From positions 124,001-188,000 of the forward strand of contig NZ_QKVM01000004.1 of NCBI RefSeq assembly GCF_003231305.1: DNA of 64,000 nucleotides. The letters are read 5' to 3'. The translations under genes were made by a program, and so were the position numbers. The notes under the pieces are model-generated. The model saw nothing but the letters and a program-made list of their open reading frames with translations, was not told where the DNA came from and ran no database searches. This stretch comes from Pseudomonas sichuanensis (lineage in GTDB: Bacteria; Pseudomonadota; Gammaproteobacteria; Pseudomonadales; Pseudomonadaceae). Each line of letters opens with the position of its first letter. Positions within the stretch are counted from its first letter, which is position 1. Positions 53,752 through 63,121 of this stretch are shown piece by piece.

Positions 53752-56397
53752 TCAGCAGTCCAGTGGGTTGCGCTTGTCCGGGTCGATGCCGAACTTGACG
53801 ATGGCGTCAGCCACAACCTTGGGTTCGATCTCGCCACGGTCAGCCAGGGCTTCCAGGGCAGCCAGCACCACGAAGTGGCGGTCGACTTCGAAGAAGTGAC
53901 GCAGCTTCTTGCGGCTGTCGCTGCGACCGTAACCGTCGGTACCCAGGACTTTGAATTCTTTGCTCGGTACCCACTGGCGAATCTGCTCGGCGAACAGCTT
54001 CATGTAGTCGGTGGAGGCGATGACCGGGCCTTTGCGGCCGGCCAGGCACTCTTCCACGTAGGTGGTCTGAGGCTTCTGGCCAGGCTTGAGGCGGTTGGCG
54101 CGTTCCACGGCCAGGCCGTCGCGACGCAGTTCGTTGAAGCTGGTGACGCTCCACACGTCGGCACCGACGTTGAACTCTTCACGCAGGATCTTCGCCGCTT
54201 CGCGGACTTCGCGCAGGATGGTGCCGGAGCCCATCAGCTGTACGTGGTGCGCGGCTTCGCGGGTGTCTTCCTCGAGCAGGTACATGCCCTTGATGATGCC
54301 TTCCTCGACACCGGCCGGCATGGCTGGCTGCTGGTAGGATTCGTTCATCACGGTGATGTAGTAGAAGATGTCCTGTTGCTCTTCGGTCATCTTCTTCATG
54401 CCGTCCTGGATGATCACCGCCAGCTCGTAGCCGTAGGTCGGATCGTAGGTGCGGCAGTTCGGGATGGTGCCCGCCATCATGTGGCTGTGACCGTCTTCGT
54501 GCTGCAGGCCTTCACCGTTGAGGGTGGTACGGCCGGCGGTACCGCCGATCAGGAAGCCACGGGTGCGGCTGTCGCCAGCGGCCCAGGCCAGGTCGCCGAT
54601 ACGCTGGAAGCCGAACATCGAGTAGAAGATGTAGAACGGCAGCATCGGCTGGTTGTGGCAGCTGTACGAAGTACCGGCAGCGATGAACGACGACATGGCG
54701 CCGGCTTCGTTGATGCCTTCTTCGAGGATCTGGCCCTTCTTGTCCTCGCGGTAGAACATCACCTGGTCTTTATCGACTGGCTCGTAGAGCTGGCCGACCG
54801 ACGAGTAGATGCCCAGCTGGCGGAACATGCCTTCCATACCGAAGGTACGGGCTTCGTCCGGGATGATCGGCACGATGCGCTGGCCGATTTCCTTGTCCTT
54901 GACCAGCTGCGCGAGGATACGCACGAAGGCCATGGTGGTGGAGATTTCGCGGTCGCCCGAGCCGTCCAGGATCGCTTTCAGCGTTTCCAGGGATGGGGTC
55001 GGTACGCTGAAGCTCTTGGCGCGGCGCTGCGGCACGAAGCCACCCAGGGCGGCGCGGCGCTCGGCCAGGTACTTGGCTTCGGCGGAACCTTCTTCCGGCT
55101 TGAAGAACGGCAGATTCTCAAGGTCGGCATCCTTGACCGGGATGTCGAAGCGGTCACGGAAGTGACGCAGGCTGTCGACGTCGACCTTCTTGGTGTTGTG
55201 CGCGGTGTTCTTGGCTTCGCCGGCACCGGTGCCATAACCCTTGATGGTCTTGGCCAGGATGACGGTCGGCTGCTCTTTGTGGTTCACAGCCTGGTGGTAG
55301 GCCGCGTAGACCTTGTACGGGTCGTGGCCGCCACGGTTGAGCTTCCAGATCTCCTCGTCGGACAGGTCTTCGACCATGGCCTTGAGCTCTGGGGTGTTGA
55401 AGAAGTTCTCACGAACGTACGCGCCGTCTTTGGCTTTGTAGTTCTGGTACTCGCCGTCGATGACTTCGTCCATGCGGCGCTGCAGGGCACCGTTGGTGTC
55501 CTTGGCCAGCAGTGGGTCCCAGAAACGGCCCCAGACCACTTTGTTGACGTTCCAGCCACCGCCGCGGAACACGCCTTCGAGTTCCTGGATGATCTTGCCG
55601 TTGCCGCGAACCGGGCCGTCGAGGCGCTGCAGGTTGCAGTTGATGACGAAGATCAGGTTGTCCAGCTTCTCGCGGCCGGCCAGGGCGATCGCGCCCAGGG
55701 ATTCCGGCTCGTCGCACTCGCCGTCGCCCATGAAGCACCAGACCTTCTGCTTGCCGGCCGGGATGAAGCCACGGGCTTCCAGGTACTTCATGAAGCGTGC
55801 CTGGTAGATCGCCTGGATCGGGCCCAGGCCCATCGAAACGGTCGGGAACTGCCAGAAGTCAGGCATCAGCCAAGGGTGCGGGTACGAAGACAGGCCGTTG
55901 CCGTCCACTTCCTGACGGAAGTTGTTCATCTGGTCTTCGTTGATGCGGCCTTCCATGAAGGCGCGGGCGTAGACGCCTGGCGAAGCGTGGCCCTGGAAGA
56001 AGATCAGGTCGCCGCCGTGTTCTTCGGTCGGGGCCTGGAAGAAGTAGTTGAAGCCGATGTCGTACAGCGTGGCGCTGGAGGCGAAGCTCGAGATGTGGCC
56101 ACCCAGGTCCGAGTCTTTCAGGTTGGTGCGCATGACCATGGCCAGGGCGTTCCAACGCACCATCGAGCGAATGCGGCGTTCCATGAACAGGTCGCCAGGC
56201 ATGCGTGCTTCGTGGGTGACAGGGATGGTGTTGCGGTACGGCGTGGTGATGGCATACGGCAGCTGCGAGCCACTGCGGGTGGCCAGCTCGCCCATACGGG
56301 TCATCAGGTAATGAGCGCGGTCTTCGCCTTCTTTGTCGAGGACCGACTCCAGGGCATCCAGCCATTCCTGGGTTTCGATTGGATCGAGGTCTTGCAT
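53752..56397 (-). CDS. aceE: Pyruvate dehydrogenase E1 component
   Basis: The 881-aa homodimeric E1 decarboxylates pyruvate with thiamine diphosphate. The ThDP site is GDGECDEPES ... NLIFVINCN (GDG-x-NN type). Length matches the family (about 880-890). Upstream lie two palindromes at 56507-56521 and 56559-56573 that are likely repressor operators. Divergent from glnE. Confidence 0.97.
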   Translation of the reverse strand: MQDLDPIETQEWLDALESVLDKEGEDRAHYLMTRMGELATRSGSQLPYAITTPYRNTIPVTHEARMPGDLFMERRIRSMVRWNALAMVMRTNLKDSDLGGHISSFASSATLYDIGFNYFFQAPTEEHGGDLIFFQGHASPGVYARAFMEGRINEDQMNNFRQEVDGNGLSSYPHPWLMPDFWQFPTVSMGLGPIQAIYQARFMKYLEARGFIPAGKQKVWCFMGDGECDEPESLGAIALAGREKLDNLIFVINCNLQRLDGPVRGNGKIIQELEGVFRGGGWNVNKVVWGRFWDPLLAKDTNGALQRRMDEVIDGEYQNYKAKDGAYVRENFFNTPELKAMVEDLSDEEIWKLNRGGHDPYKVYAAYHQAVNHKEQPTVILAKTIKGYGTGAGEAKNTAHNTKKVDVDSLRHFRDRFDIPVKDADLENLPFFKPEEGSAEAKYLAERRAALGGFVPQRRAKSFSVPTPSLETLKAILDGSGDREISTTMAFVRILAQLVKDKEIGQRIVPIIPDEARTFGMEGMFRQLGIYSSVGQLYEPVDKDQVMFYREDKKGQILEEGINEAGAMSSFIAAGTSYSCHNQPMLPFYIFYSMFGFQRIGDLAWAAGDSRTRGFLIGGTAGRTTLNGEGLQHEDGHSHMMAGTIPNCRTYDPTYGYELAVIIQDGMKKMTEEQQDIFYYITVMNESYQQPAMPAGVEEGIIKGMYLLEEDTREAAHHVQLMGSGTILREVREAAKILREEFNVGADVWSVTSFNELRRDGLAVERANRLKPGQKPQTTYVEECLAGRKGPVIASTDYMKLFAEQIRQWVPSKEFKVLGTDGYGRSDSRKKLRHFFEVDRHFVVLAALEALADRGEIEPKVVADAIVKFGIDPDKRNPLDC

Positions 56398-56506
56398 GGC
56401 TTGCTCCAGGGCGGAAAGGCCACCAGAATCGGGGGCCTGAGTTTGCGACTGGCCTTATGGGCAGACGTCGTGAATTCTTGGATTACCGGACAGTCATCCG
56501 GCGCGG

Positions 56507-56521
56507 TGTAGTTTTACTACA
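56507..56521. promoter_or_regulatory. Palindromic operator 1 before aceE
   Basis: TGTAGT-TTT-ACTACA, a perfect 15-bp palindrome with 3-bp centre, 110 bp before aceE. Form is typical of GntR/FadR-family operators. Confidence 0.6.
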
Positions 56522-56558
56522 AATGCTTTCGGATTTCATGCTTTTGCACGGCATGGGT

Positions 56559-56573
56559 AGTAGTAAAACTACA
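56559..56573. promoter_or_regulatory. Palindromic operator 2 before aceE
   Basis: AGTAGT-AAA-ACTACA, one mismatch to operator 1; centres are 52 bp apart, close to five helical turns, which would allow looping. Confidence 0.6.
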
Positions 56574-56780
56574 CAAATGCGACGGTTTGTCGCATCCCGG
56601 GTTGTGGGGAAAAACGTTCCCGTCGGTTGAATCTGTGTTCGAGTTAGGTGTTTGTTGATGTTTCTTACTAGAAAATCAAGATTTTCAGCTATTTCTAACT
56701 TTTGTATGACAGTCCAACCGTGGTCCGGCCCCCGTTCGACCGCTCCAACCCCTCTCTTTCACGCCGATCAAGGATAGACC

Positions 56781-59714
56781 ATGCGCCTGCCTTTGCCGCT
56801 CGATCTGCCTGCCGCCCTGCAACCGCTGGTTGCCCGCAATCAACAGTTCCTGCGCGATGCGCTGGCCGGGCACCCCGAGCTGAACCCGGACAGCTGGAGC
56901 GTTGAGCAGCGACGGCAGTTCGACCAGGTGTGCGCTGCTAGCGACTTCGTGCTGGCCCAGGCGCAGCGCGACCCGACCATGCTGTTCGGCCTGCTGCAAG
57001 GTGGCGAGCTCGATCGGCCCTATGCCCCGGGCGAACTGCGCGGGCAGATCAACGCCGTGGCCCAGGCCGCCCAGAGCGAGGACGAACTGGCGCGCAACCT
57101 GCGCCGCGAGCGTAACCGCCAGCAGTTGCGCATCATCTGGCGCGACATCACCCGCAGTGCGGCCCTGGGCGAAACCTGCCGCGACCTGTCCGACCTTGCC
57201 GATGCCTGTATAGATGAAGCCTATGCCTGGCTTTACCCGCGCCACTGCCAGCAGTTCGGCACGCCCATCGGCAACCGCAGCGGGGAAGTGCAGCACATGG
57301 TGGTGCTGGGCATGGGCAAGCTGGGCGCGGTGGAGCTCAACCTGTCTTCCGACATCGACCTGATCTTCGCTTTCCCCGAAGGCGGCGAAACCACCGGGGT
57401 CAAGCGCTCGCTGGACAACCAGGAGTTCTTCACCCGGCTGGGCCAGCGCCTGATCAAGGCGCTCGACCCGGTCACCGTCGATGGTTTCGTGTTCCGCGTC
57501 GACATGCGCCTGCGCCCTTATGGCTCGGCCGGTTCGCTGGTGCTGAGCTTCAATGCGCTGGAGCAGTACTACCAGGACCAGGGCCGCGACTGGGAGCGCT
57601 ACGCGATGATCAAAGCGCGGGTGGTGGCCGGCGACCAGGCGGCCGGCGCGCAGTTGCAGGAAATGCTGCGCCCGTTCGTGTACCGCCGTTACCTGGATTT
57701 CTCCGCCATCGAAGCGCTGCGCACCATGAAGCAGCTGATCCAGCAGGAAGTGCGGCGCAAAGGCATGGCCGACAACATCAAGCTCGGCGCCGGTGGCATC
57801 CGCGAGGTGGAGTTCATCGCCCAGGCCTTCCAGCTGATCCACGGCGGGCGCGACCTGAGCTTGCAGCAACGGCCCTTGCTGAAAGTGCTGGCGACCCTGG
57901 AGGGGCAGGGTTACCTGCCGCCAGCGGTGGTCGCCGAGCTGCGCGAGGGGTATGAGTTCCTGCGCTACACCGAACATGCGATCCAGGCCATCGCCGACCG
58001 CCAGACCCAGATGCTGCCGGATGACGACACCGACCGTGAGCGCATTGCCTACATGCTCGGCTTTGCCGACTGGGCCAGCTTCCACGCGCAGCTGATGGAG
58101 TGGCGCGGGCGCATCGACTGGCACTTCCGCCAGGTGATCGCCGACCCCGATGAAGACGAGGCCGAAGGCGAGTTGGTGGTGGGCGGCGAATGGTCACCGC
58201 TGTGGGAGCAGGCCCAGGATGAAGAGGCGGCCTGTCGCCAGCTCGAGGAAGCTGGCTTCAAACAGCCCGCTGATGCCTTGCGCCGCCTGACCGCCCTGCG
58301 CGTCAGCCCGTCGCTGCGCTCGATGCAGCGTATCGGCCGCGAACGCCTGGATGCCTTCATTCCGCGCCTGCTGGCCCAGGCCGTGGAGCATGCCAACCCA
58401 GACCTGGTGCTGGAACGGGTGCTGCCGCTGGTCGAGGCCGTGGCCCGTCGTTCGGCCTACCTGGTGCTGCTCACCGAAAACCCCGGCGCCCTGCGCCGCC
58501 TGCTGACCCTGTGCGCGGCCAGCCCGTGGATCGCCGAGCAGATCGCCCGGTATCCGTTGCTTCTCGACGAACTGCTCAACGAAGGCCGCCTGTTCAGCCC
58601 GCCCCTGGCGCCGGAACTGGCCGCCGAGCTGCGCGAGCGCCTGACCCGCATCCCCGAAGATGACCTCGAACAGCAGATGGAAGCGCTGCGCCACTTCAAG
58701 CTGGCCCACAGCCTGCGCGTGGCGGCGTCCGAGATCACCGGCAACCTGCCGTTGATGAAGGTCAGCGACTACCTGACCTGGCTGGCTGAAGCCATCCTCG
58801 ACCAGGTGCTGGCCCTGGCCTGGCGCCAGACCGTCAGCCGCCATGGCCAGCCCAAGCGCAGTGATGGCAGCCTGTGTGATCCGGGCTTCATCATTGTCGG
58901 CTACGGCAAGGTTGGTGGCATCGAGCTGGGCCATGGTTCGGACCTGGACCTGGTGTTCATCCACGATGGCGACCCGCAGGCCGAGACCGATGGCGCCAAG
59001 CCCATCGACAGCGCGCAGTTCTTCACCCGGTTGGGCCAGCGCATCATCCACCTGCTGACCACCCAGACCAACTCCGGGCAGCTTTACGACGTGGATATGC
59101 GCCTGCGCCCGTCCGGCGCTTCGGGCCTCTTGGTCAGCTCGCTTGGCGCCTTCGAGCGTTACCAGCAGAACGAAGCCTGGACCTGGGAACACCAGGCGCT
59201 GGTACGCGCCCGCGTGCTGGTGGGTTGCAAGCAGGTGGCGGCGGCGTTCGAGACGGTGCGCGCGGGGGTGCTGGGCAAGGCCCGTGACCTGGACAAACTG
59301 CGCGCCGAAGTAAGCGAGATGCGCGCCAAGATGCGCGACAACCTCGGCACCAAAGGCACCGCTGCAGGTACCGCGGGCAACGCCTTCGATGCCGGGCAAC
59401 CCTTCGATATCAAGCAGGATGCCGGCGGTATCGTCGATATCGAATTTATGGTGCAATACGCCGCTTTGGCCTGGTCCCACGACCACGCGGCCATACTGCG
59501 CTGGACCGACAATATCCGCATCCTCGAAGAGCTGGAGCAGGCCGGGCTGATGCCCGCCGCCGACGCCGTGCTGCTGCGCGAGGTGTACAAGGCGTTCCGC
59601 GCGGCCTCGCACCGCCAGGCCTTGCAGAAGCAGGCCGGGGTGATCGATGCGGCGCAGTTCGTCGATGAGCGCCGCGAGGTGCGGCGGATCTGGGAGCAAC
59701 TGGGGTTGAGTTGA
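56781..59714 (+). CDS. glnE: Glutamine synthetase adenylyltransferase/deadenylase
   Basis: The 977-aa bifunctional enzyme attaches and removes AMP on glutamine synthetase under PII control. Two nucleotidyltransferase domains are seen: GMGKLGAVELNLSSDIDLIF (~residues 178-197, deadenylylase) and GYGKVGGIELGHGSDLDLVF (~710-730, adenylyltransferase); each is followed by the second Asp motif RVDMRLRPYGSAG / DVDMRLRPSGASG. Length is typical. Monocistronic between aceE and waaF. Confidence 0.97.
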   Translation: MRLPLPLDLPAALQPLVARNQQFLRDALAGHPELNPDSWSVEQRRQFDQVCAASDFVLAQAQRDPTMLFGLLQGGELDRPYAPGELRGQINAVAQAAQSEDELARNLRRERNRQQLRIIWRDITRSAALGETCRDLSDLADACIDEAYAWLYPRHCQQFGTPIGNRSGEVQHMVVLGMGKLGAVELNLSSDIDLIFAFPEGGETTGVKRSLDNQEFFTRLGQRLIKALDPVTVDGFVFRVDMRLRPYGSAGSLVLSFNALEQYYQDQGRDWERYAMIKARVVAGDQAAGAQLQEMLRPFVYRRYLDFSAIEALRTMKQLIQQEVRRKGMADNIKLGAGGIREVEFIAQAFQLIHGGRDLSLQQRPLLKVLATLEGQGYLPPAVVAELREGYEFLRYTEHAIQAIADRQTQMLPDDDTDRERIAYMLGFADWASFHAQLMEWRGRIDWHFRQVIADPDEDEAEGELVVGGEWSPLWEQAQDEEAACRQLEEAGFKQPADALRRLTALRVSPSLRSMQRIGRERLDAFIPRLLAQAVEHANPDLVLERVLPLVEAVARRSAYLVLLTENPGALRRLLTLCAASPWIAEQIARYPLLLDELLNEGRLFSPPLAPELAAELRERLTRIPEDDLEQQMEALRHFKLAHSLRVAASEITGNLPLMKVSDYLTWLAEAILDQVLALAWRQTVSRHGQPKRSDGSLCDPGFIIVGYGKVGGIELGHGSDLDLVFIHDGDPQAETDGAKPIDSAQFFTRLGQRIIHLLTTQTNSGQLYDVDMRLRPSGASGLLVSSLGAFERYQQNEAWTWEHQALVRARVLVGCKQVAAAFETVRAGVLGKARDLDKLRAEVSEMRAKMRDNLGTKGTAAGTAGNAFDAGQPFDIKQDAGGIVDIEFMVQYAALAWSHDHAAILRWTDNIRILEELEQAGLMPAADAVLLREVYKAFRAASHRQALQKQAGVIDAAQFVDERREVRRIWEQLGLS

Positions 59715-59716
59715 AG

Positions 59717-59787
59717 CATCGCGGGGCAAGTCGCTTCGGCGCACCGCCGCTCCCACGCACCGTGGGAGCGGGCTTGCCCCGCGATTC
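59717..59787. repeat. REP pair (family B) with internal insertion in the left half
   Basis: Left half GCGGGGCAAG-TCGCTTCGGCGCACCG-CCGCTCCCAC, right half regular; three bases after the glnE stop. Confidence 0.8.
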
Positions 59788-59832
59788 GGACCCCAGTGGT
59801 ACACTGCACGCCACATAGCCTGAATATAAAGA

Positions 59833-59869
59833 GGGGAGGCCAGGCTGTAACGCAGCCTGCAGCCTCCCC
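59833..59869 (+). promoter_or_regulatory. Long hairpin in the waaF leader
   Basis: GGGGAGGC-CAGGCTG pairs with CAGCCTG-(CA)-GCCTCCCC around TAACG: 15 pairs with one 2-base bulge, ending 20 bp before the waaF ATG. No T-run follows, so it is not a simple terminator. Confidence 0.5.
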
Positions 59870-59888
59870 GAATGTTTCTGGATAAAGC

Positions 59889-60938
59889 ATGAAAATACTG
59901 ATCATTGGCCCCAGCTGGGTCGGCGACATGGTGATGGCGCAGACCCTGTTCCAGTGCCTGAAACAGCAGCACCCCGACTGCGTGATCGATGTGCTGGCCC
60001 CCGAGTGGAGCCGGCCGATCCTCGAGCGCATGCCCGAGGTGCGCCAGGCCTTGAGCTTCCTGCTCGGCCACGGCGCGCTGGAACTGGCTACCCGTCGGCG
60101 CATCGGCAAGTCGCTGGCCGGCCAGTACGACCAGGCGATCCTGCTGCCCAACTCGCTCAAGTCGGCGCTGGTGCCGTACTTCGCCGGCATCCCCAAGCGC
60201 ACCGGCTGGCGCGGCGAAATGCGCTACCTGCTGCTCAACGACGTGCGCAAGCTGGACAAGGCGCGCTACCCGCTGATGATCGAGCGCTTCATGGCCCTGG
60301 CCTACGCACCGGGCACCGAACTGCCGCAACCGTATCCACGCCCCAGCCTGCAGATCGAGGCCCAGAGCCGCGACGCGGCCGTGGCCAAGTTCAACCTGCA
60401 GCTGGACCGCCCGGTACTGGCCCTGTGCCCCGGCGCCGAGTTCGGCGAGGCCAAGCGCTGGCCGGCCGAGCATTACGCGCAAGTCGCCGATGCCATGATC
60501 CGCCAGGGCTGGCAGGTGTGGCTGTTCGGTTCGAAGAACGACCACCCGGTGGGCGAGCAGATCCGCGACCGGCTGATCCCGGGCTTGCGTGAAGAATCGT
60601 ACAACCTGGCCGGCGAAACCTCGCTGGCCGAGGCCATCGACCTGATGTCCTGCGCCAACGCCGTGGTTTCCAACGACTCCGGCCTGATGCACGTGGCCGC
60701 CGCGTTGAACCGCCCGCTGGTGGCGGTGTACGGCTCGACTTCGCCGGGCTTCACCCCGCCGCTGGCCGAGCAGGTCGAGGTGGTGCGCACCGGCATCGAA
60801 TGCAGCCCCTGCTTCGACCGCACCTGCCGCTTCGGCCACTACAATTGCCTGCGTCTGCTCGAGCCGGCCAAGGTGATCGCCGCCCTGCATAGCCTGGGCG
60901 GGCCGAACCTGATCGATAGCGTGGCAGAGGTCGACTGA
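59889..60938 (+). CDS. waaF: ADP-heptose:LPS heptosyltransferase II
   Basis: The 349-residue GT9 enzyme adds the second heptose to the LPS inner core on the cytoplasmic face. N-terminal ILIIGPSWVGDMVMAQ, middle CPGAEFGEAKRWPAEHYA and VVSNDSGLMHVAAALNRPLVAVYGST are family marks. TAA AGC precedes the ATG with a poor ribosome-binding site, and the leader carries a long hairpin. It is followed directly by waaC. Confidence 0.96.
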   Translation: MKILIIGPSWVGDMVMAQTLFQCLKQQHPDCVIDVLAPEWSRPILERMPEVRQALSFLLGHGALELATRRRIGKSLAGQYDQAILLPNSLKSALVPYFAGIPKRTGWRGEMRYLLLNDVRKLDKARYPLMIERFMALAYAPGTELPQPYPRPSLQIEAQSRDAAVAKFNLQLDRPVLALCPGAEFGEAKRWPAEHYAQVADAMIRQGWQVWLFGSKNDHPVGEQIRDRLIPGLREESYNLAGETSLAEAIDLMSCANAVVSNDSGLMHVAAALNRPLVAVYGSTSPGFTPPLAEQVEVVRTGIECSPCFDRTCRFGHYNCLRLLEPAKVIAALHSLGGPNLIDSVAEVD

Positions 60939-61997
60939 GTGCGGGTCCTGATCATCAAGACGTCGTCCCTGGGCGACGTCATCCATACCCTCCCGGCGCT
61001 CACCGACGCCGCCCACGCCATCCCCGGCATCCGTTTCGACTGGGTGGTGGAAGAGGGCTTTGCCGAGATCCCCAGCTGGCACCCGGCGGTCGACCAGGTA
61101 ATCCCGGTGGCTATCCGCCGCTGGCGCAAGAACCTCTGGCAGACCATCAAGAGCGGCGAGTTCAAGGCCTTCAAGCAACGCCTGCGGGCGCGCAAGTACG
61201 ACCTGGTGATCGACGCCCAGGGCCTGGTCAAGTCGGCCTGGCTGACCCGCTACGTGAAGGCACCGGTGGCCGGGCTCGACCGCTATTCGGCCCGTGAAGG
61301 CCTGGCCAGTCGTTTCTATGACCGGCGCCTGTCGGTCGCCGTCGGCCAGCACGCCGTCGAGCGCGTGCGCCAGCTGTTCGCCCTGGCCCTGGCCTACGAC
61401 CTGCCCGAGGGCCTGGGCAACTACGGCCTGGACCTCAACCGCCTGCAACTGCCGCCAGCGGCGCCCTACGTGGTGTTCCTGCATGGCACCACCTGGGCCA
61501 CCAAGCACTGGCCGGAAGCCTACTGGCGCGAGCTGGCCGAACGCATGGGCCGGCGCAAGCTGCAGGTGATGCTGCCGTGGGGCAACCCGGCGGAGAAGGC
61601 CCGCGCCGAGCGCATCGCCCAGGGCTTGAACAACTGCCAGGTACTGCCCAAGTTGAACCTGGTCGGCGTCGCCCGCGTGCTGGCGGCCGCCAAGGCCTGC
61701 GTGGCGGTCGATACCGGCCTGGGCCACCTGGCCGCTGCGCTGGATGTGCCGACCATTTCGCTGTTCGGCCCCACCAACCCTGGTTTGACCGGTGCCTACG
61801 GACGCGCCCAGATCCACCAGGCGAGCAACTTCCCCTGCGCCCCGTGCCTGCAGAAGAAGTGCACCTACAAACCGAGCGCCGAGGACCTGCGCCGGTTCGA
61901 TCTCAAACGCGAGTGGCCGCTGTGCTTCACTCGCCTGAATCCCGAGCATGTAGCGGGCCGCTTGAGCGCGCTGCTGCTGGCTGAGGATGTTCGTTGA
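60939..61997 (+). CDS. waaC: ADP-heptose:LPS heptosyltransferase I
   Basis: The 352-aa GT9 enzyme adds the first heptose to Kdo. It starts with GTG immediately after the waaF stop (no gap). Marks are VLIIKTSSLGDVIHTLPALTD in part, FLHGTTWATKHWPE, and VAVDTGLGHLAAALDVPTISLFGPT. Its TGA overlaps the waaG ATG by one base. Confidence 0.96.
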   Translation: MRVLIIKTSSLGDVIHTLPALTDAAHAIPGIRFDWVVEEGFAEIPSWHPAVDQVIPVAIRRWRKNLWQTIKSGEFKAFKQRLRARKYDLVIDAQGLVKSAWLTRYVKAPVAGLDRYSAREGLASRFYDRRLSVAVGQHAVERVRQLFALALAYDLPEGLGNYGLDLNRLQLPPAAPYVVFLHGTTWATKHWPEAYWRELAERMGRRKLQVMLPWGNPAEKARAERIAQGLNNCQVLPKLNLVGVARVLAAAKACVAVDTGLGHLAAALDVPTISLFGPTNPGLTGAYGRAQIHQASNFPCAPCLQKKCTYKPSAEDLRRFDLKREWPLCFTRLNPEHVAGRLSALLLAEDVR

Positions 61998-63121
61998 TGC
62001 AACTGGCTTTCGTGCTCTACAAATATTTCCCTTTTGGCGGGCTGCAGCGCGATTTCATGCGCATCGCCCTGGAGTGCCAGAAGCGTGGTCACCAGATCCG
62101 CGTGTACACGCTGATCTGGGAAGGTGATATTCCGCCGGGCTTCGAGGTGCTGGTGGCGCCGGTCAAGGCGCTGTTCAATCACCGGCGTAACGAGAAGCTC
62201 AGCGCCTGGATGGCGGCGGACCTGGCCAAGCGCCCGGTCGACCGCCTGATCGGCTTCAACAAGATGCCTGGGCTGGACGTGTACTACGCCGCCGACGGCT
62301 GCTTCGAGGACAAGGCCCAGACCCTGCGCGGCGGCCTGTACCGCCGCTGGGGCCGCTACCGCCATTTCGCCGAGTACGAGCGGGCGGTGTTCGCCAAGGA
62401 TGCCCACACCGAGATCCTGATGATCTCCGAAGTGCAGCAGCCACTGTTCATCAAGCATTACGACACCCCCGAGGCACGCTTTCACCTGCTGCCGCCGGGG
62501 ATCTCCCAGGACCGCCGCCGCCCGGCCGATGCCGACGCCATCCGCGCCGACTTCCGCAAAGAGTTCGGCCTGGCCGACGACGAGCTGCTGCTGGTACAGA
62601 TCGGTTCGGGCTTCAAGACCAAGGGTGTGGACCGCAGCCTCAAGGCCCTGGCCGCGCTGCCTTCGGCCCTGCGCAAGCGTACCCGGCTGATGGTCATCGG
62701 CCAGGACGACCCCAAGGTGTTCCAGCTGCAGAGCGCCACCCTGGGCCTGGGCGAGCAGGTGCAGTTCCTCAAGGGCCGCAGCGATATCCCGCGCTTCCTG
62801 CTGGGGGCCGACCTGCTGATCCACCCGGCGTACAACGAAAACACCGGCACCGTGCTGCTCGAGGCGCTGGTCGCCGGCCTGCCGGTGCTGGTCTCGAAAG
62901 TCTGCGGCTACGCCCACTACATCGCCGAGGCCGACAGCGGCCTGGTGCTGGACGACCCCTTCGAGCAGGAGCAGCTCAATAGCTACCTGCAACGCATGCT
63001 CGAAGACGCCGAAGCACGCGCGGCCTGGTCGCGCAATGGCGTGGCCTTTGCCGACAGCGCCGACCTGTACAGCATGCCGCAGCATGCCGCCGACGTGATC
63101 CTCGGTCAGGAGACCGCATGA
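61997..63121 (+). CDS. waaG: LPS core glucosyltransferase I
   Basis: The 374-residue GT4 enzyme adds the first hexose to heptose II. N-terminal FVLYKYFPFGGLQRDFMRIA, the nucleotide-sugar part IGSGFKTKGVDRSLKAL and the E-x7-E motif region NENTGTVLLEALVAGLPVLV in part are typical. ATG 61997 chosen over TTG 61994. Overlaps waaP by four bases. Confidence 0.96.
   Translation: MQLAFVLYKYFPFGGLQRDFMRIALECQKRGHQIRVYTLIWEGDIPPGFEVLVAPVKALFNHRRNEKLSAWMAADLAKRPVDRLIGFNKMPGLDVYYAADGCFEDKAQTLRGGLYRRWGRYRHFAEYERAVFAKDAHTEILMISEVQQPLFIKHYDTPEARFHLLPPGISQDRRRPADADAIRADFRKEFGLADDELLLVQIGSGFKTKGVDRSLKALAALPSALRKRTRLMVIGQDDPKVFQLQSATLGLGEQVQFLKGRSDIPRFLLGADLLIHPAYNENTGTVLLEALVAGLPVLVSKVCGYAHYIAEADSGLVLDDPFEQEQLNSYLQRMLEDAEARAAWSRNGVAFADSADLYSMPQHAADVILGQETA

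Noticed and set aside
58194..61949. 1251-codon minus-strand frame opposite glnE, waaF and waaC
   Set aside because: Covers three unrelated genes and a REP; not a gene.
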